The notes under the pieces were generated by a model. The model saw only the letters and a program-made list of their open reading frames with translations. It made no database searches and was not told where the DNA came from. Of a stretch of 64,000 nt of DNA, positions 59,766 to 64,000 are shown in pieces. Position 1 is the stretch's first letter. The number at the start of each line of letters is the position of its first letter. The translations under genes were made by a program, and so were the position numbers. The stretch is from contig CM046327.1 in NCBI GenBank assembly GCA_025403435.1, positions 10,284,218 through 10,348,217 of the forward strand, read 5' to 3'. Source of the stretch: Artocarpus heterophyllus (lineage: Eukaryota; Streptophyta; Magnoliopsida; Rosales; Moraceae).

Positions 59766-62309
59766 TGTCACAACCCGTTTTTTTTGGGCTGTGATAAACC
59801 TTTTCTTACTTACATATAGGAGAAAATCTAGTAAAAAAATTTTTCCATAGACAAAAATTAATACCTTTGGAAACATAAATATATACATATATTTACTTAG
59901 TTCACTCATTCGTACATTACTGGTTTTAGCAGTTTGAAAACACAAGTTTATACTTGTACTTACATAAACAACTATTCTTATATAGTACCATTTTCTAAAC
60001 CTTGCATTTCAAAATAACATAAAATACGATACAACGGAAACTTAATAGCGGCAGAATACCATACTCAATCTGCATACCAATCATCCCTTCGCCAGCTCAT
60101 CAATAAAATTATTTTGACTTCTCGTTGGAATACGTACAGCATAAAATACTTAATGAGCTTACGCCCAGTAAGTCCCATATAACCGACATGCACACTTAAT
60201 AAAATGCATGATCCATTTATGCTTTCTTATAAAACTTCTTTATCTTTTTCATTTCTCATCTTTAACTAGAGCCCAAGTGTTCGTACCATTGTGCACTTAG
60301 GTCTACGTAATACCATGACCATACTGTATCCTTAAACTCCTCTTGAGTCAGGTGTCAGTACGATACTTTTCTTAATTTTTGGTGATATAATTACCAATCT
60401 ATTTATTATGGTTATCATACCATGCATGAAGTAATAATCACATGTTATACTCAAACATAAATGTTCTTATACAATACTGTACACACAGGTACATACTTTC
60501 ATACTCTCAGGCATACATTAATATACACACTGGTATACAATATAATATACACACAGGTATTTATTTAGTATACTCACAGGTATACATCAACACACTTATA
60601 GATACTCATATCATAGCATATACACAGGTATACACTTGATTTACACGCAGGTATATATATACACATGTCATATTCTATACCTATAATTCCATACTGTAGG
60701 TGGGATGGGTACTTACTTAATTTTGTGTACTGCATAAATCGACATTGATTTTCCTTTGTCCTAGACTTCTATGATCCTATTGGTCAATTTCAAAGCCATT
60801 AGCCAATATTCTATTATGTTTCAATGCAAAACATTCGTTAATTATTAAATTAAGTTGCATAACTGTATACAACTTCAAAAACCACTGGTTTTCTTATTTT
60901 TATCTAACTCTACCCTATCGTCACTAACGAAGGGCGAAAATCTTTCTAATCATTTTCTTTTCCCTATTTGAAACATTTCGGAGTGAATCGGGTTATTTAG
61001 GCAAAAATGACGATTTTGCCCTCCATGTGCCTACTAAACTACCCGAGCTTGATTTCGTTATTCTAACAGAAATAGCCACATATTAACTTTAAAATAATAC
61101 CATAGTGGCTCGTATCTCCTTATTTCACACCTATGCCCCTTTTTTGTAAAACTTTACAATTTAGCCCCTAAACTGAAAATTTTGACAATTTTATCCCCAG
61201 GGCTAAAATTTCTCTTTAAACCAAAATTTCCTATTTTTCATAAGGAAAATTTTTACTCAAAGTATCATACCTTAAATCATTTTGAAAAACATTTTTTCCC
61301 TTTTAACATTTTTTCACTTTTACCAAATTCTTGAAAAATCAAAATCTCACAAACGGTTGAGTTTTTTGACGAACCGTTCACAATGCCTAACAATTTCGTC
61401 GAGATCTACAACTTTCGTGTTTTAACTTTTCTCAAATTATCACTGTACAGGGGTTTTTTGGGCATTTTTTAAATCTGTTGAGGCTTTTTAGTGAAAATCT
61501 ATTTTAAAACTATAAATCTACCCTTTTATAAGCAATTTCAACCTTTGTTGGAATCATTTACCATATCTAGCATCACTTTTGCTAAAACCAACATCAAAAT
61601 TATAAAAACAACATTTTTTACACACACTATCCTTTTTCACCATAAACCATAATTTCACCATATCAACAAACCATACATCATGTATCCATGAAATTCACCA
61701 AACACATGCTTAAGTACTCATATACTCTTGAAGGAATAAAAATCAAAACAAAAATTTCAAAATTTCAAAAGTTACCCAAAGAGCACTTTTTGATTTCTAG
61801 CCTGCCAAGGTTCCTTTGAAACTCCTCCCTAGGCATCATTTCCATGCAAGAACACCATGAATCAATTTCCCCCTTAACCCATGAAAAATCCCTTGAAAAT
61901 TTGGTAAAAAGTTTGGATTTACCTTAAAACTTGTAAAAAATCCTTGAGCTTTGCTTCTAAAACTTGTTTGGGGTTATTTTTGCAAAGAGTTGGGTTGAGA
62001 AAAATTTTTGAAAGAACTCAACAATGGCTGCCGTGGGAGTTGTGGAAGAAGAAGGAAGAAATTTTTTTGTGATAAACATGCATTTAATGCTTTCTCATCC
62101 ATTTGGTTACTTATCAAGTAACCCTTTGGGTTACCAAGTGTCACCATGTGATTGGGCCACCTTTCATGGCTTAGTGGCCCAATAAAATTCAAGTAAGTGT
62201 CCACTTTATGGGGCTCTAAATTTACACTGTGTAATTTTTTCACCACACAGTATTTTTCTTATACTGCCATGGTCAAATCAGTGCAAACTCATATCCTTAG
62301 ACTGTAACA
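59766..62309 (-). mobile_element. Tekay-type LTR nested in the copia element, no matching TSD
   Basis: Begins TGTCACAACCCG and probably ends GACTGTAACA at 62309, after which copia gag resumes. The GAGC/GCCC motif near 60151-60176 and the general layout match the other minus-strand LTRs. Flanks are ATATA and GTTCC, so the insertion is not a simple one; the N-terminal part of copia gag is missing at the junction. Within it, 60465-60665 is a degenerate repeat of CACACAGGTATAC words. Confidence 0.65.
60465..60665. repeat. Degenerate CACAGGTATAC minisatellite
   Basis: About eight copies of a (A)CACAGGTATAC-like word at irregular 20-30 bp spacing in the LTR; also the source of the Ile/Tyr/Thr-rich open frame there. 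Confidence 0.6.
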
Positions 62310-64000
62310 GTTCCCTTGATGGCTGGTTGAACGACCTCCTGACCTTACTGATAACAGTTCCCTTGATGATAAGAGGGGCATGGAAAGGTGGGATCGTTTG
62401 AATCGCATGAGTCTAATGATCATGAAGCGTGTTATTTCGAAAACTTTCAGGGGCACTATATCCGAAAAGGTTACTACAGCCAAGGGTTTTCTTGAGGAAA
62501 TTGAGAAGAGGTTTGCCAAGAACAAGAAGGTTGAACTAAGTACGTTTTTGGCAAACCTATTTCAATGAGGTATAAAGGAAAAGAGAACATAAGAGAGTAC
62601 ATCGTGGAGATGTCTCATCTTGCTTGGAAACTAAAGGCACTTAAGTTAGAGCTGTCTGAGGACTTACTCGTGCATTTAGTTTTGATATCTCTTCTTGTAT
62701 AGTTCAGTCAATTTAAGGTGAGCTACAACTGTCAAAAGGACAAATGGTCCTCAAGAGAAGGCAGAAAGTGCTCATTTGGCTACAACCTCTAAAGACAAGA
62801 AAAAGAAAAGGAAGAAAGGTAAGGAAGCTGCAGGTGCCAGGTGCGATGCCATAGAAGAAACAACAGAAGGGAGAAGGTGATGAATTTGCCCGTTTCTTCT
62901 GTGGAGGTAAGGGACATAAGAAGAAGCAGTATACCAATTATCACGCATGGCGTGCAAAGAAAGGTACGCTTCTCAATATAGTTTGTTCTAAGGTTAATTT
63001 AACTTCGGCACTAAGACACACTTGGTGGATAGATTTTGATGCTACTACTCACATAAGTGTGTCTATGTAGGGTTACATGAGCTGTCGAAAGCCAAGTGAT
63101 GGTGAAAGATATATCTATGTGGGCGATGACAAGTCAATAGAAGTTGAGGCAATAGGAACATTTAGGTTATTATTAAGGACTGGATTTTATTTGGATTTGA
63201 ATGAGACTTATGTTGTACCGTCGTTTAGACATAATTGGTTTTTGTTTCTGTATTAGACAAATTTGGTTATTCTTGTTCATTTGGAAATAGTAAATTTAGT
63301 CTTTTTCAAAATTCAATAGTTATTGGTTCTACTTCTTTATCTATTTATGATAACTTTATTTACTTGATACGGTTGCCTCATTTAATGAAACCTTGCAAAT
63401 AACTACACGTGGTGTAAAGCAAAAATTAACCAATTATAATTTCGCTTCATTATGGCACAAGGGATCAGGTCATATCTCCAAGCAAAGAATTGAGAGACTT
63501 GTGTCTGACGAGATTCTTGATCCTCTTGATTTTATAGATTTTCAAATTTGTATTAATTGCATAAAGGGGAAACAGACAAACATAAAAAGATTAAATGCCA
63601 AGAGGACTTTAGCCGTCTTAGAACTATTTCATATGGATATTTGTGGGCCATTCTCTACAGCTTCTTGGAATGGTCAACAATATTTTATTACGTTCATAGA
63701 CGTCAAATGATATGGCTACCTATATCTCATTCATGAGAAGTCCCAGTCACTGGATGTGTTCAAGAATTATAAGTCTGAAGTTGAGAACCAACTCAGCAAA
63801 ATGATTAAAGGCATTAGATCTGACCGTGGTAGAGAATACTATGGCAGATATGATGGATCAGGTGAACAACGTCTAGGACCATTTGCTAAGTTCCTAGAGG
63901 AGTGCAGTATCGTCCTACAATACACCATGTTGGGATCACCTAGCATGAATGGTGTTGCTGAGAGGCAAAACAGAACACTTAAGGACATGATGAGGAGTAT
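62310..64000 (+). pseudogene. copia gag-pol relic, continues past the window
   Basis: From about 62320 it reads WLVERPPDLTDNSSLDDKR and MERWDRLNRMSLMIMKRVIS, a UBN2-type gag, then after a frameshift YIVEMSHLAWKLKAL. A zinc-knuckle remnant FFCGGKGHKKKQ is at about 62895. The pre-integrase zinc finger retains WHKGSGHIS (63450) and CINCIKGKQT (63555), and integrase has FHMDICGPF (63630) and SDRGREYYG (63820), then NGVAERQNR (63950) with the third catalytic Glu kept. Several stops and frameshifts. The 5' LTR is at 58067; the 3' LTR lies outside. Confidence 0.85.

Noticed and set aside
60442..60639. Short direct repeats resembling a CRISPR array
   Set aside because: Irregular degenerate CACAGGTATAC words inside a plant LTR, without constant repeats or unique spacers.

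Overview
The window reads as nuclear DNA of a eudicot plant: AT-rich, intron-containing genes, initiator-Met tRNA primed LTR retrotransposons, CACTA and foldback MITEs, and no sign of prokaryotic gene packing. The species cannot be named from the sequence alone. About three quarters is transposable-element DNA; ordinary host genes are few.

Left part (1-25.9 kb) is a nest of LTR elements. The outermost layer is an old minus-strand Tat/Athila-like Ty3 element (LTRs about 1862-6339 and 23760-25866, decayed TGGCGCC-type primer site at 23731-23750, gag relic near 19 kb). Into it went a 2.4-kb solo LTR (2633-5021, TSD GATAT), a 3.6-kb solo LTR (19856-23432, TSD CAATC), foldback MITEs, and, inside one of those MITEs, a complete young minus-strand element at 8500-17575 (TSD ACGTT, LTRs about 99% identical by eye). 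A partial LTR of the same family lies inverted at 1-1156.

The young element is the main discovery. It has Tekay/Del-type Ty3 ends (initiator-Met PBS, polypurine tract and the conserved pre-PPT motif) but no gag-pol. Its 4.4-kb interior instead holds two intact ORFs in element-sense orientation: a 173-aa protein with an Arg-rich stretch and Cys finger resembling the nucleic-acid-binding proteins of carlavirus-like RNA viruses, and an intronless 216-aa LOG-family protein (cytokinin riboside monophosphate phosphoribohydrolase fold) with a changed active-site neighbourhood. It looks like a non-autonomous retrotransposon carrying a hormone-enzyme homologue together with a virus-like zinc-finger protein.

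Middle part (25.9-45.8 kb): gag relic and decayed repeats, then the one clear host gene, a three-exon MFS transporter (31090-34591). Two copies of a small Cys-rich protein gene follow (35543 and 40169); the first is broken by a truncated Ty1/copia element (35753-39768). A FAR1/FRS-like relic (42.9-45.8 kb) is split by another solo LTR (43212-45410, TSD TCACA).

Right part (45.8-64 kb): gene-poor DNA with a dispersed duplication (47.65-49.98 and 55.5-56.9 kb), a LINE 3' end, a hairpin CACTA MITE (57492-58019, TSD ACA), and a Ty1/copia element (5' LTR 58067-58516, gag-pol relic from 62.31 kb running off the window) interrupted by a 2.5-kb Tekay-type LTR (59766-62309).
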